Positions 1 to 11,398 of a DNA stretch of 64,000 nucleotides are shown here, piece after piece. Source of the stretch: Colletotrichum lupini (taxonomy: Eukaryota > Ascomycota > Sordariomycetes > Glomerellales > Glomerellaceae). A model generated the notes under the pieces. That model made no database searches and was not told where the DNA came from. It was given only the letters and a program-made list of their open reading frames with translations. Position 1 is the stretch's first letter. Every line of letters begins with the position of its first letter. Location of the stretch: the NCBI RefSeq assembly GCF_023278565.1, contig NC_064676.1, positions 3,348,001 through 3,412,000 of the forward strand. Reading direction: 5' to 3'. The translations under genes were made by a program, and so were the position numbers.

Positions 1-715
1 AGATGCCAGGACACCAGCTCTCATCCCCCGGCATTGCTCGTGCGGCTTTTCCAGAAACCAACATGGGAAACGTGGTTCATTGGGTAATGGCCCATGGGCA
101 TGGCTAGTTTGGTAGGGCAGGCCGAGCAAGCAAGCAAGCAAGCAGCGGTTGTGGTCGGTTCGCGGATCCCCCCAATCCACCACACCAACTTCGGACTTCT
201 TAGCGGCGGGAAGGGGTCTAACGCCACAAGAGGGTTCGGGTGTGATGTGGGTAGCATGATGATGAGGAATCATGAGGAATCCGGCATGGGGTTGACATAG
301 CATAACTCACAAAGCCCATCCCCATCCCTATTCCCATCCAACCATCCACCACTTCTGGATCATGGATTGTCGGCTTCTGGTCCCCTTCATCCCCATGTAT
401 TTCTCTCTGAGACATCCATGGACATTGATTATGGGGAAGGTGACCGGTTCCACACAAGGTCACTGAAACCACCAACATGATGGATGCGATTCACCAGGAC
501 CCTGGCGGTGCACTCGTCGATCGGGGACGGGGACGGGCGGGCGAACGGGCGGGCCACGATGTTACAGGGAAGGACAGGTATGGAGTATCAAAAAACAAGC
601 AACGAAGGTGTGTGGAATCATGAAGGCCGAGAAAGGGAGGTGGATATGTGAATCAAAAACGGGCGGGAGGAGAATAGGAAAATAAAAATAAGAAATGGGA
701 CGAGCGCATGTGGAA
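1..715. other. No gene recognised
   Basis: Short open frames occur on both strands but none has a recognisable domain, a plausible splice partner or a good start context. The sequence has many ATGGG/CCCAT-type words around 60-450 and G-rich stretches near 520-560. I see no repeat or RNA gene that I can support. Confidence 0.5.
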
Positions 716-1136
716 TCAAAGATAAGACGGGATGAAGGGAAAGACAACTCCTGACACTTGTCATCGCAACTTTGCAACACACAAAATTTTACAAAACCGA
801 ACATCATCAGGATGAAGAAAACAACACAAATTACTCACGAGAACCCTGCAGTTCCTGATCTCCTCCTCCCGACACCTGCTGCGATTGGTGATCCAACGGC
901 GACGACGACGATTGATGATGGTAAGGCGGCCCCTCGTTCACGAACTGCACCCTCCCGGCCCTTTCGCTCTCCTTCTCTTCTCTCCAGTACTCCTCGAAGC
1001 CGGCTCGACTGTCGCCGCTCGTTGACCTGTCATATTGCTGCCGTTGCTGCTGCTGGCCTTGGTGTTGGCTGAGGTGCTGCCCCTCCCCCGCCCTCACCGA
1101 GGCCTCGTGCTGCAGCCGCACCTGATTGTCCGCCAT
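716..1136 (-). CDS. Putative small hypothetical protein, two exons (weak)
   Basis: I do not recognise this protein. An open frame from the ATG at 1136 encodes about 99 residues that are Gln-, Ser- and charge-rich. It has a QHQGQQQQRQQ tract around residues 35-45 and a block reading GFEEYWREEKESERAGRVQF near residues 55-75 that looks more like real coding sequence. The frame runs into a good splice donor (GTGAGT beginning at 838), so exon 1 would be 839-1136. A possible acceptor (TGTCAG) lies just before 750, giving a tail of about 10 residues ending at 716, for a total of about 110 residues. The second exon is a guess; another acceptor further downstream is equally possible. The open frame extends upstream to 1418, but that part reads like untranslated leader. 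Confidence 0.35.
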
Positions 1137-2483
1137 TACCGCGACACGCCGTGAAGAATTGCAATTGAGATGAGCTGGGCGCTGCAACTTCACCGCCGAC
1201 GATGGGAGGTGTGTGGTGTCGGTCGGCGTTCTTTGGTGGATTGGTGAGATGTGAGTGAGTGAGTGCGTGAGGTGAGTTGAGTGATGAGATGAGAGGTGAG
1301 ATGAGCGGGGTGACGTTTGGCGTCGATGACTTCCGATTGATCGATCGCTCACCAAAAAAAGTGTCGTCACGTTTTTTCCCTCTCTCGTTTGCAGATAATT
1401 AGGTGGAAATGTTCCCACCGGTTCGGAGCGGAGTTTCGAAACTTTGGGAAGGGGCAGCCCGTGAGGGGATTTCGTCCGCCTTAAAGATGGGCGAATTCCA
1501 AATTCCCATGGGCGCCTTTTTCTTTTCTTCTGCCCGCCTTCGGGGGGGAGAGGAGACCCTCATTCTCCTCCTCTCCATCAGCGCACCTCCGCAAGAGCAG
1601 GAAAAAAGGGCCCAGGGAATGGAGATAAAGAGAGTGTCAGAGCCAGCTAAACTTCCTCGCTGTTGGCAGGGACCGCCAGAGCGCCGCAGCGTACGGAGTA
1701 CAGCACTACCTACCTACACAGCACAGGAAACCGCCCCTCCTCCCAGGGATTCTCAGGGATTCTGGGGCTTGTTCGTCCGTCTGCCGGGCGGCACAGTGGC
1801 ATGCCAAGGGACCCAACCGACAGGCCTGAGGGGAGAGGGAAGCGAGGTGAGGGACGGCGCTTATCCAATTGAGGGACAAGTGGCCGATCACCTCACGTGC
1901 CTGGCGCCTAACACCGTACCATTTTACCGTGGGGGAGAGAGGCAGTGTCACCTCATCTGCAATCTCGAAAGAATCTAAGAATTTGAGTTACCTTGATAAG
2001 ATCTTACTAAGGTACTGCACATCCATCCATCCCTTTGCGTCTTTTTAAATTAGATTCAAATTGGTGCAACGATTTGTCACTGATGAGGGAGGGCAGCGAA
2101 AAACGAAAGGAATGGTAGCGGCTGAAAAGCTGAAGCGCTGAGAAACAAGTCTTGACAATGATTTGGTTTTCATTATACTGGCAGCGACCTTGTTGCGGGT
2201 TGACGAAAGCTAGGTATCTCTTTCTCATCTTTCTCACATCCACTATTCGTAGAGCGGTTCAGAAGTTTTGCTGCATCAACATCTTCTACATGGTCTGCTT
2301 CCAGAAATCTTTCCACCACTTTCCAACATCTCAAATCTCTTCGTCGTCTCCTTCACCCCCAAACGCCTTGCGGGAATCATGTAATCAATGCCAAATTGGC
2401 CCAAATTCGCTTTTACTTTTTTGTGACCACCCAACGCCGTATGAATGCATTTGATCTGCCCCGCCTCTCTCACGGAACCCGCT
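1137..2483. other. Intergenic, no gene recognised
   Basis: This stretch lies between the weak gene at about 1 kb and the 3' end of RRN3. It probably holds the promoter of the former, on the minus strand. GAGTGA-like short repeats occur at about 1250-1310. The open frames at 1403-1978 and 2152-2454 have no recognisable family and look like chance frames. Confidence 0.5.
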
Positions 2484-4544
2484 TCAGTCGTCGTCTTCGT
2501 CCTCGCTGGCGGTAGCAGTGTCTTCCTCAACGTCTGTCTCCGGAACGTTCTCCTCGTCGTCGTCTTCGCTGTCACTGTCGGCCGTCATATTAAGACCCGG
2601 GATAGCCTGGTAGTGCACGTAATCGTTCTGGACCCACCGCTTGCTCACGGGCAGCTGGTAAGGGTCGAACGGGAAATAGGGGTCAAGCTGGTATGCTTCC
2701 TCGTCTTGCGCTCCCGAGCCCGTATCTCGGAGTGCGCCGCCTGTGCCGTAGGTGTCTGATACAAACTGTGACAGTCTGATCCGCTTGTTCTCCTCGACAC
2801 GCGGGAAGATGTACATGAGACCGAGCTTGTGTGATAGTGTCGCAAACTCCTCGACAATAGCCGGTGCGCAGATCTTGAGAGGATTCATCTTGCAGTATAC
2901 GCTGGCAGAGAGCTCTTCTCTCATCCCTTGCATCCATTCCAGCTCGTGACCAAGATACGATGCGGGGTCCTCTGGGTCGACAAATTCTGGTGTGGACACG
3001 ATCAAGTCGCGCCAGCGGAAGCAGAACATGTACAGCGCGGCCTGTACTTGTGCGTAGTAGATCTGATGTCTTCTCAGATCTGGTCCTCGGGCGTCCGCGT
3101 CGTGCTTGAGGCGGTAGATTTGCATCTGCTTGAGCAACAGCGCAAAGACTGTGCGCACCAAGTCAGACGGCACGTGGGCGCCTCGCGCCATGAATCCGGC
3201 AAGGTATGTTGCCGCTGCTTGACGAACAAAGCTCGGTCGGTTTTGCGAACCAAAAATGTGCATCAAACTGCCGACAAAGGTGTCGCGCAGGCGAGCTGAC
3301 ATTTGGCCAAAGTGGAAAAGGAGGAACTGGGTATGACGGGACTTGTACGTTGGCAGCACGATTTTTCCAAATGATTGAACGAGCAAGGCATATCGCTCCC
3401 ATGCTTGATCCGAATCGGGATTTTCGAAGAGGGGTGTGTAGTGGGCAAACAGCGTATCGAGGATAGCATCCAGCTTTTCAACGTTGCCCTTGACCACGCG
3501 AATCTTTTCTTCGTTGTCATCAAAGTCGGAATCATCGCTGTCAACGGACTCGTCATCGCTGTCCTCGTCCGAAGCCTCCTCATCGCCCTCCCATGAGCCG
3601 GTATCCAATGACTTGCTGAGCGCGTAGGCAACTGATGCCGTAAGGTCGTCGTCGAGGTCGTCGAGATCCGTCTGCATCTGGACATCAATCTTAACCAGTC
3701 GTGACAGCAGCACGTCGACAATTTCGAGGTCCAAATCTCCCGCATATTCCTTCAACCTCAGAAGGTTGTTGACGTAGGCAACCAACATTTTTTTCGGGTC
3801 GTCATCAAAGGGAAACTTGGTTTCGAGGAGGCCGCGGAGAACAGGTGTGGCGGCGGGGAACATTTGAAGAATGTACTGAAGGCCGGTGTGTAGCCTTTCG
3901 CGCATCGTTGCTCGGCTGACGGTGGGAAAATCGGCGACGCTCCACTCTGACTGTCTAGAGTGAGAGAACTTTTCGACGATCATGGACAAGACATGCGTCA
4001 GATAGGATCCCTGGGCGCTGACGAGAGCGGCCAGGAACTGGATGTACACCTTGAAGAAGTCCTCGTCGCGGCCCAACCACGAGACCTGCAAGACAGTCTT
4101 CACGAGGCCATTGCAAGCCTTGTTCTTCAGCAGCGGCACGCAGCTGGTCAGCGCCAGAACGTAGCCCTTGAGCTCTTGGGGCTTGAGCGTATCCTCATCT
4201 TCTCCGGCGACGGGTGGCAGGTATCGCTGCTTGTCGTTGGCGAAAATCTCCTTGAGCATGTCGTAGTCCTCGTCCTCGCCCATGAGGTGCTCCTCCAGTG
4301 CCTTCCTCACTTCCGAGTTGACCTCGTCCATTGAGCGACTGCCAAACTCGAAGACGCGGTTTTTCATTTCGTTGATGAGGACTTTCCGCCTCTTTGTCGG
4401 GCTCGAGGGCGGGTCATCGAACTCGATTTCGTCAGCTTTCCTCCGGCCGAGGACTGTCGTTTGACGCAAGATGCTTTTTATGGGCGTCGCCGTTCTCGGT
4501 GGTGGACCAGACCGGTGTCTGGAGATGGGGGTGAAAGGACGCAT
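2484..4544 (-). CDS. RRN3: RNA polymerase I transcription initiation factor Rrn3 (TIF-IA)
   Basis: Single exon, 686 residues, close to the size of yeast Rrn3 (627). In the family, Rrn3 binds RNA polymerase I and the core factor at rDNA promoters in the nucleolus and sets ribosomal RNA output in response to growth. The protein shows the RRN3 HEAT-like helical fold. Family-typical stretches include AAATYLAGFMARGAHVPSD in the middle, VQAALYMFCFRWRDL after it, and MNPLKICAPAIVEEFATL further on. A long acidic Asp/Ser/Glu block sits around residues 315-345, where orthologues carry the regulated acidic loop, and the C-terminus is also acidic (ending SEDEDDD). The N-terminus is basic and Ser/Pro-rich (TPIKSILRQT), with no upstream in-frame ATG that fits better. 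No introns are needed. Confidence 0.95.
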   Translation of the reverse strand: MRPFTPISRHRSGPPPRTATPIKSILRQTTVLGRRKADEIEFDDPPSSPTKRRKVLINEMKNRVFEFGSRSMDEVNSEVRKALEEHLMGEDEDYDMLKEIFANDKQRYLPPVAGEDEDTLKPQELKGYVLALTSCVPLLKNKACNGLVKTVLQVSWLGRDEDFFKVYIQFLAALVSAQGSYLTHVLSMIVEKFSHSRQSEWSVADFPTVSRATMRERLHTGLQYILQMFPAATPVLRGLLETKFPFDDDPKKMLVAYVNNLLRLKEYAGDLDLEIVDVLLSRLVKIDVQMQTDLDDLDDDLTASVAYALSKSLDTGSWEGDEEASDEDSDDESVDSDDSDFDDNEEKIRVVKGNVEKLDAILDTLFAHYTPLFENPDSDQAWERYALLVQSFGKIVLPTYKSRHTQFLLFHFGQMSARLRDTFVGSLMHIFGSQNRPSFVRQAAATYLAGFMARGAHVPSDLVRTVFALLLKQMQIYRLKHDADARGPDLRRHQIYYAQVQAALYMFCFRWRDLIVSTPEFVDPEDPASYLGHELEWMQGMREELSASVYCKMNPLKICAPAIVEEFATLSHKLGLMYIFPRVEENKRIRLSQFVSDTYGTGGALRDTGSGAQDEEAYQLDPYFPFDPYQLPVSKRWVQNDYVHYQAIPGLNMTADSDSEDDDEENVPETDVEEDTATASEDEDDD

Positions 4545-5810
4545 GAGAATGGGTTGTTTGTGGTGGCCGAGGCTCTGTGCTCTCGCCTTCGTCTTCCCTC
4601 TCTTTCTTCCGGCGGCTCAGGCTCGAGGTCAGATCTTCACAGTGGTCGGCGGTTGGCAATTCTCATTGAAGGGTCACCGTGTGGCGCGAGGATCTGCAGG
4701 GAAAGTCGTTATGCATGTCTCGCTCTCTTGCGACAATGTGGAATCGTTTCGAATTAATGTCCTCGAAAGAACGTGTTGGTTTCTGGACGTTGTTATGTCG
4801 GCCGACCGAAATTATTTCGTGGTACGGTGGCGGGTGGTTGCCTGGTAAAGTTTCTAGTTCGGCGTGAGCTGCCGCCGACGCTTTTTTTCGTCGAGTGGGC
4901 TGCCCGCCGTTCTGTTTGGCTGCGAAGGGGGGAAAATTTTGAGACTGGAGGGGCTGCGCACGTGCCTCGTTCAACATGGACTTGGGCTGGTGGGCTGCCC
5001 CCAGGCTCAGTCTTTCAGAGCACTCAAGACCCCTGGAATTCGTCTGGACCGTGCACTCTCGGTAATGGAACAATGACGGGAGCTTGGTGGAATCTAAGTG
5101 GCGGCCAAGATACTGGGGAACCTTGAAGCCTATGACGACGTCCTTTGAGCTTCTAATTGGATATCTATTTCAACATACCTTGGATGCCTACTTTACACAC
5201 CTCACGGTATGAAGAAGTTGGATGATCAAGGCAGCCAGCAGCTATAGCCTGACCGCGCTGCACAAGATCAAACATTAGATGACAATGGAGCCCATGTGCC
5301 TCGTTCGTTTGCGCGACGGAAGTGGAATAACAAGCTATCTGAAGTGCTGTAGCTACCAGTGCTTTGGAGATACGGCCCGGGTCCGTTTCCAAAAGCTTCG
5401 ATGCTTGCTGAACTGCTCTCTGCCGATGCTTCAAAACCACTGATTGGTTGAGCATGGCTTACTGAATCGCAACGCCATTGGGGGGAATCTATCAAATAGA
5501 CAATTGAGTCAAAGAAAAGACGAACCCCCTCCACTCCACACTTTTGGGTTAACCGTTCCGCTCCCCTTCCCATAACTGACTCCTGAGGCCCTCATATACA
5601 ACCATGTGCCCCGTTTCCATCCATGGCCAGGTAGTCTGAGACCCCCTGCCTCCGTACTTATACAGACTTGAACAAATGTCCAGGCGTCCTTCATTCGTCG
5701 GGCTTGGTCGCCGTCAAGTCGCAACTAGTACATATATGTCGAGATGGGGAAAAAAAAAGATAAAATCGCCCTTTCAAAACACTATCCAGCCGTCTCAGGT
5801 GTGAATCACA
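4545..5810. other. Intergenic: RRN3 promoter side and hapC 3' side
   Basis: This holds the upstream region of RRN3 (minus strand, start at 4544) and the downstream region of hapC (stop at 5811). Open frames at 4663-5073 and 5165-5573 have no recognisable product. I see no RNA gene or repeat. An A-rich tract (GGGGAAAAAAAAGATAAAA) lies at about 5745-5765, next to the hapC 3' end. Confidence 0.5.
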
Positions 5811-6915
5811 TTACTGGTAGCCGTCGGCACCGCCGGTACCATTGTACCCTGTCTGCGCGCCGTACATGTAGCCCTGAGCGTCGGCGGTGCCATCTCCTTG
5901 CTGGCCTCCGAGGACGCTGTTTTGTGGCTCGGCTTGGAAACTTCCTGCTCCGGTTGGCGGGTTGGCGCCGTAGCCACTGCTGCCTGGACGGTGGGAGGTT
6001 TCTCCCCTGTTGGACTGGGATTGCTGCTGGAATCGTCAGTTGAGCTCATTAGTCCTGTTTAGAAGTTGATGACGGCAGAGTTCTGAGCCGAAATATAGAC
6101 TATACATACTTCTCTGTATTTCGAGAGGTAGATCTTGAGGGCCTCTGCGTAATTCTCGAACCCCAAAGAAGTCATGGCGAATAGAATGTCTTCTCCGTTA
6201 ACCGTCTTTCTCTTCTCCTGATGACACTTCTCCGAGGCTGTGATAGGTCAGATATCTCTTCAGTCTCGTTGCCCCTAAACTCGGGGAGAGCAGCGGTTAG
6301 GAATTGCACTTACCCTCACTCGTGATGAACGAGATGAACTCGCTGACGCATTCCTGCATGCATTCTTTCGCTTCCTTGGCGATCTTTGCGTTTTCAGGGA
6401 GCGCATTCTTCATGATGCGGGCGACTGGAGCAAAGTTTCGTATATTAGCGTCAAGTTCATCGTACTTCTCACCGCCGGAAGCACCTGTTATTTCTGGCGA
6501 CTTTGGTGACGATTCGTGAGACATTGATCCCTTCTAGCCCTGCGCTGCCGTCTTTGGTGATGTTTTGGTTGACTATTTCGCAACCAACGTCAAAGAACAG
6601 CGAGTGGAAGCGGAGAGCAAGCAAGCAGACCGGCCAATCCAGTTCACAGACCATAGTCATAGCAACCGCAAGCAAACACAAAGCCTCAGGTCAAGCATCG
6701 TCGTCGTCGTAGTCGTCGCCGGCTTCTTGATTTCGTTGGGGAAGGGGATGTGGCTTACCATTGGCTATGGGCAACCAGCGGTCCTGCTCCTTGACCTCGA
6801 ACTCATAGGTGAGTCCACCGGACTGTGGGTCTTGAGCCTCGTTCATTTGTTCCTCTTCCGGTGATTGTACACCTTGGTCGACATCCTTGGGAGGAGATTG
6901 GGGGGAGTCCGACAT
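5811..6915 (-). CDS. hapC: CCAAT-binding complex subunit HapC (Hap3/NF-YB)
   Basis: Four exons: 6759-6915, 6314-6424, 6110-6237 and 5811-6026, giving 203 residues. HapC pairs with HapE through a histone fold. With HapB it forms the CBC, which binds CCAAT boxes and, with HapX, controls iron and redox genes. The histone fold runs from about residue 45 to 135 ([18 protein letters not shown], then [20 protein letters not shown]) and is joined cleanly across the introns. Cysteines fall at residues 74, 78 and 94, the same numbers reported for the redox-active cysteines of Aspergillus nidulans HapC. The C-terminus is Gly/Gln/Ser-rich (ending GADGYQ). Donors are GTAAGC, GTAAGT and GTATGT. In the last intron the acceptor could lie three bases further on (CAGCAG), adding or dropping one Gln. 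Confidence 0.95.
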
Positions 6916-9900
6916 ATTTGGCTACCTGCAGCGGCTGCTGGCGTTCTTGTAATTTGCTTGGGCTCTTGCAGCTCGCACACACGACGGGCTTAGGATGATG
7001 TGTTCCCTGACACGTTGCAGGTCCGTAGGGCTTGCAAGTCTGGCGGCTTAGCTGCAGAAAGTGTGCGTCAATCCTGTCCTGGACAGGATTACTTTTACTC
7101 GCGATCCCCTGGCAGGCCCTGTCTTGACTTCAGGCTATGACGGATCTTCCTGGGGTGGCCTGTATGCTGCCTTGCCCGAGTTGAGTTTGGCGACAGAGAC
7201 TTGAAAAAAAGCGGGATGAGGGTGGCTGCGTTTGCGGGTCCCACAGGAATGGCCAACGTCTAGTCCAAGGAGAGGGTAGCGTCGAACTGGCAAAGACGTT
7301 TCTCGATCGCCCTGCTGCAGCTGTGGATATGCGCAGTCCTCCGGGTTGGTGCTCGAAGCTCGGCGCGGGTTTGACCTGTAAGGCGGAAGGTAGATGGGGT
7401 TTGCGAGTCGCGATGGGGGTGGGTGAAGTTGGGTCGAATCAGGTATCCCCAAGGCGAAGAGAGGTAAGGTACTTGTGTGAGCTTTTCGGGGCGGAGGTGC
7501 GGAGCGCTGCGTCGAAGAGGCGCGTGGGCAGCCGGTCCGTTGCTGGTACAGTACGGATTTTCGCGTGTCGTTGAGACTTTTGGCGGAGCTTTGGGCGCGC
7601 AAAGAGTCGACCTATGGTTACACACCGGTCGACCGGACGGGAGAGCCGTGATAGGGGAATCAAAAGGTAACAGCTGCAAAAGCGCGTCAGAGAAAAGCTT
7701 CGCTTGACCCGAACAGGACGGAGAGTGAGAGAGAGGGACGGGAAACGGGGCGTGAGAGGAGTGGGAAGAGGCCGAGCAGTGAAGGACCTAAGCACTCAAC
7801 GCGCGCGTTGTGTGTGGTTGTGTGTGCGTGTGGTGTGTGTGGTTGGGGGGAAACATGGGAGAGGGGCCAGCAAGTGCCGTCGACAAGGGGTTGTAGAATT
7901 CTTTTCCTTACATGAATTTGGGGTGTCTGAGTTGTTTGATCGAGGTCGCAGTAGACCCTAACAATGCGCCTTGAATGGAGGATACACCTGTACTTGTTGA
8001 TGGCTGCAAGAACGTGGGGTTGGTGCAGAAGGGAGAAATGGAGGGAAAGTGGGCAATGAAGGTGCGGTCAACAAGAGGCCGGCGCATTAAACACAATAAC
8101 AAGGCCAAAGTCCCTCAAAGTCGCGCTGCCCACCAGCCGTTTTATCGATAACGTGATGAGTACTTCTGAGATATATTCGTTCAACACCACCTTTGCAAGT
8201 ACCTGTCAGCTCCATGTCGTCCTCCAAGGTTTAGCGCGGTACCTGGATCCCCCATCCATCTGATCCTCTTCCCTAACACCACGCGGCTGAGGGGATGCGC
8301 TGCGAACCTGGAAGCTGCGACTGCTTTTCGCATACTCCATTTTATTTACGGTTTACCGAGCTCACGCGCTCGGATGTCAGTTTGGGCGTCTGTCAGTCTG
8401 ACGACATCTTCGACCCTGCAAAACCCCCCGTCAGACCACGAGGCATCCGAGATCAAAGATCAAAACTACCCTCCGGAAGCTAAGAATCCGTCGTCTGCCA
8501 GCACCACCACGGGATCGACGAAAGGTACAAGAAAGGCAGCTCATACTTACCTCTCCCATCCCTTCCGATACTCCTGCCTAGCAAAATTTGATGTGTCATT
8601 GCATGCATTCATGCTGTATCAACACGGACGCTGGTCATCCTGCCCGTCCTCCCGTATATGAGCGGTGTACGGATGGGCTGCGCAAAGCCACTTCACTAAG
8701 CTCAGAGGAGGGTAGCAAGCACAGCTACCTTGCCTTCCACCGGCCCATGGCGGACGCCAAGCGGGTGCATGAAGCACAACCGACATAACGGGACGGAAGT
8801 ATGATGTGAGCTTCTGTTCTTGCAAGTCTGCTGATGATACCTTTGATCTTGAGGTGGGGAAACCAAAGACGTCCGCTCAAGAGCATCGGTAAGCTCTATC
8901 GCGCGGGCCCATGCCCATCGCCCTCAACAGGTGTCATCAAAAGAAAGATGCAGCTGGCGCAATACGATAGTTACTTATACCGATGTGGATTCATCGACCG
9001 TGCGACTTGTGGCAGTTTGGGTAGCTCATCCGTTGCGACAAGACCGAGTGGGAGGGCGAGGGCGCCGGCTGATTTGACAATGGCACCGTCTGGAGTAAAC
9101 AAGCCGTCGAACCTGTCAGCTGTCTTTCTCAACATCGCCCCCAACCAGACCGTGTCAGGCACGAGAAGGCTGACGGCAGCCAAAGCAAGCGCCCTGGATG
9201 ACGACCGCTTGGGCCGAAACGTGCACCTTGGTTGGCTCGTACAGCTACTTTCCTCTTCGGGCGCGATAACTGAAGAGGGGCCTCTTGAATGGGCCGTTTG
9301 AGATACACGCAAACAAGGCTGCGCAACATGACGTCCAATGATGTTTCTTTCGCTTCGCAAGAGACGAGAGAGAGCCCGGTTGACGTTGGTTGCCCTGGGT
9401 ACACCAGCCAGACGTGCGACTCAACTACCACCTTTAGGAGGAAGAAAGTCGCGGAGAAATTCTTCCAATCTGTCTCAAGGAGGCGCCGGTCACCAATCGG
9501 CGGCCCATCGCCTTACAGTACGCCCGACCCTGCATGCAGCGCTGCAACAGACAACCGCCAACTCAGCCAGTCACCCTCATCGAAGTTGGGCTCCTCTGCT
9601 CTGTCGGGAGCCAATAACCCTTTATTTGGATTGGGCTCGGATTGGACGATGCCTGCCGCAACAAAAATGAAGGACGACCACCAAAAACTCCTGCGATGCA
9701 GTGATGCGCTGACCTTCCACTCTTGTTTTCCACGACCCTAGTCCGGATGATGCGGTTCCTACCCCTCCTTTTCCCACTCATCATGGCGAGAGGGGTACGC
9801 AGTATGTATACCGTATCAGCATCCGTTCGCACTTCGGCCTTCCCTCGCCGTTGCGGGTGATTTCATGTCACAGGCGAAAGGGTTGCATGTGTTGGCTGCA

Positions 9901-11398
9901 CTGCTTCTCACCCCAGAGCTGGTGACAACTCAGAGCCACATTTTGTGTCGACCCTGGTCTCTTACAGCAGCGCCGAGGGGTACCGGTCTGGTCTCTCTGC
10001 GTGAGCCATCAAGCTGTTTAACTGCCCGACGCCAGCATCGGGGAATCGGGCAATGTCGTCGCTGTGTCAATTTCGATTGTCAAGTCCTGCGCCCTGTCTA
10101 CAACTCAATATGAACATTCCTCGACATCATCCGAGGCCTGGGTACGGCCATGCATTACTAGGTCCAGGCGGTCGTCAATAACCCACTGCTTGTGTCCGCG
10201 ACCATGTCCGTATTTGGTAGTCCATGATGTTGCCAACCCACTTACTGAATGCGATTTCGTACTTGTACCTACAGGATGCATGCGACTATGAGGAAACTCC
10301 ATGGAAGAGCGAGGCGGATCTAGACCACTGGTTGCCTCCCGCATCTACTTAGCCCGCGGCTGACCACGGATCAGGGCCAAATCGTGCCGCTCGTTGGGCA
10401 TTAGCTCGACCAAGCATGATATCACGGCTGTAAGAACCCTCAGAACGGGAACATCAGTCGATCACCGCAGACCTCACGTTTCATCACTTGGCACTTTACG
10501 AATCGGATGACCGCCCTCTGCCCATTAGACAGATAGGCTCCATATACGCACACGCGGTACAGCTTCTGACGTCTGGCCAGGCTCCGACCTGTCGCCGGTC
10601 ACCATGGGCCGGTCCGCCTCCGCTCCGCGGTGCCTTCTCTCCCGAGTGGCAGACAAATTTCAAGTGTTTAGCGTCATTCTTTCGAAAGAAACGATGTGAG
10701 CTAATAGGTAGGCATTGGTCTCGTAGCCCCGGAAAAAGGAGGCTTTCAGACGCGAGCGAACGGCCGTCAGGTTGTCAGAGGCCACACGCAGCACACCTTT
10801 TCGTCACTAGGCCGCATGACAGGCAGCCAGTAAGCACGCCTCGCCAGTTGGGTCGATCTCAGCCAGCCATCTTGAATCGCCAGATGTGCCAATGATCTTT
10901 TCTCAGTGGTCTGCCAGTCTGACGACCTTTGCAAGTACGATCTTGTTGGGCACTGAAACGCGGTTACCGCCGTTATCTCTATTGCTTCTGAATGTCTCAC
11001 AAGTCTACGACGTCGAACAACGCATTGCTGCCACTGCGTGGTCTTCATGTCTCTATTTTCCTGAGGCTGAGATGTATTGCTGGGTTGGCTTCCTCCCCTC
11101 ATCGTAGCATCAACCCATGGGTATATTCGATGCCGCCTCATTTTGGACGCCTTTGATGTTCGCATAACGATTTTGCTGTCCCTTGTGCTCTTCTCAGTAG
11201 AGGCCGCAACTAGAACGCCTGACCAAGAACACACGACGAAAAAGCTGTCTTTTGTTCCCCGTCCAAATCACCCGTTCCGTCGATCTATGTGCACCGAGCA
11301 GACCGAAAGGCCGTCGTCATCAGTCTGTTGCACAAAGACTATCGAAGTCAACGTCGCAGACCAAAATTATGGTGATCCAAACCCAATGTTCCTAAATC
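6916..11398. other. 4.5 kb without a supportable gene
   Basis: The left part must contain the hapC promoter and leader (minus strand). A GT-rich low-complexity tract lies at about 7800-7850 (TGTGTGTGGTTG type). Open frames of 130-155 codons exist on both strands (7135-7602 minus, 8834-9301 plus, 8971-9360 minus, 9289-9741 plus, 10767-11234 minus), but they overlap one another, carry no known motif and lack convincing splice partners. Base composition does not look strongly AT-shifted, so this is not an obvious RIP-degraded repeat. It may be non-coding, or hold a lineage-specific gene I cannot recognise. Confidence 0.45.

Noticed and set aside
1403..1978. A 191-codon plus-strand frame near the left end
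   Set aside because: No recognisable family and no support from neighbouring exons; composition looks like intergenic sequence.
7135..7795. Overlapping minus-strand frames upstream of hapC, up to 155 codons
   Set aside because: Ser/Pro/Arg-rich sequence without motifs, most likely leader or promoter of hapC.
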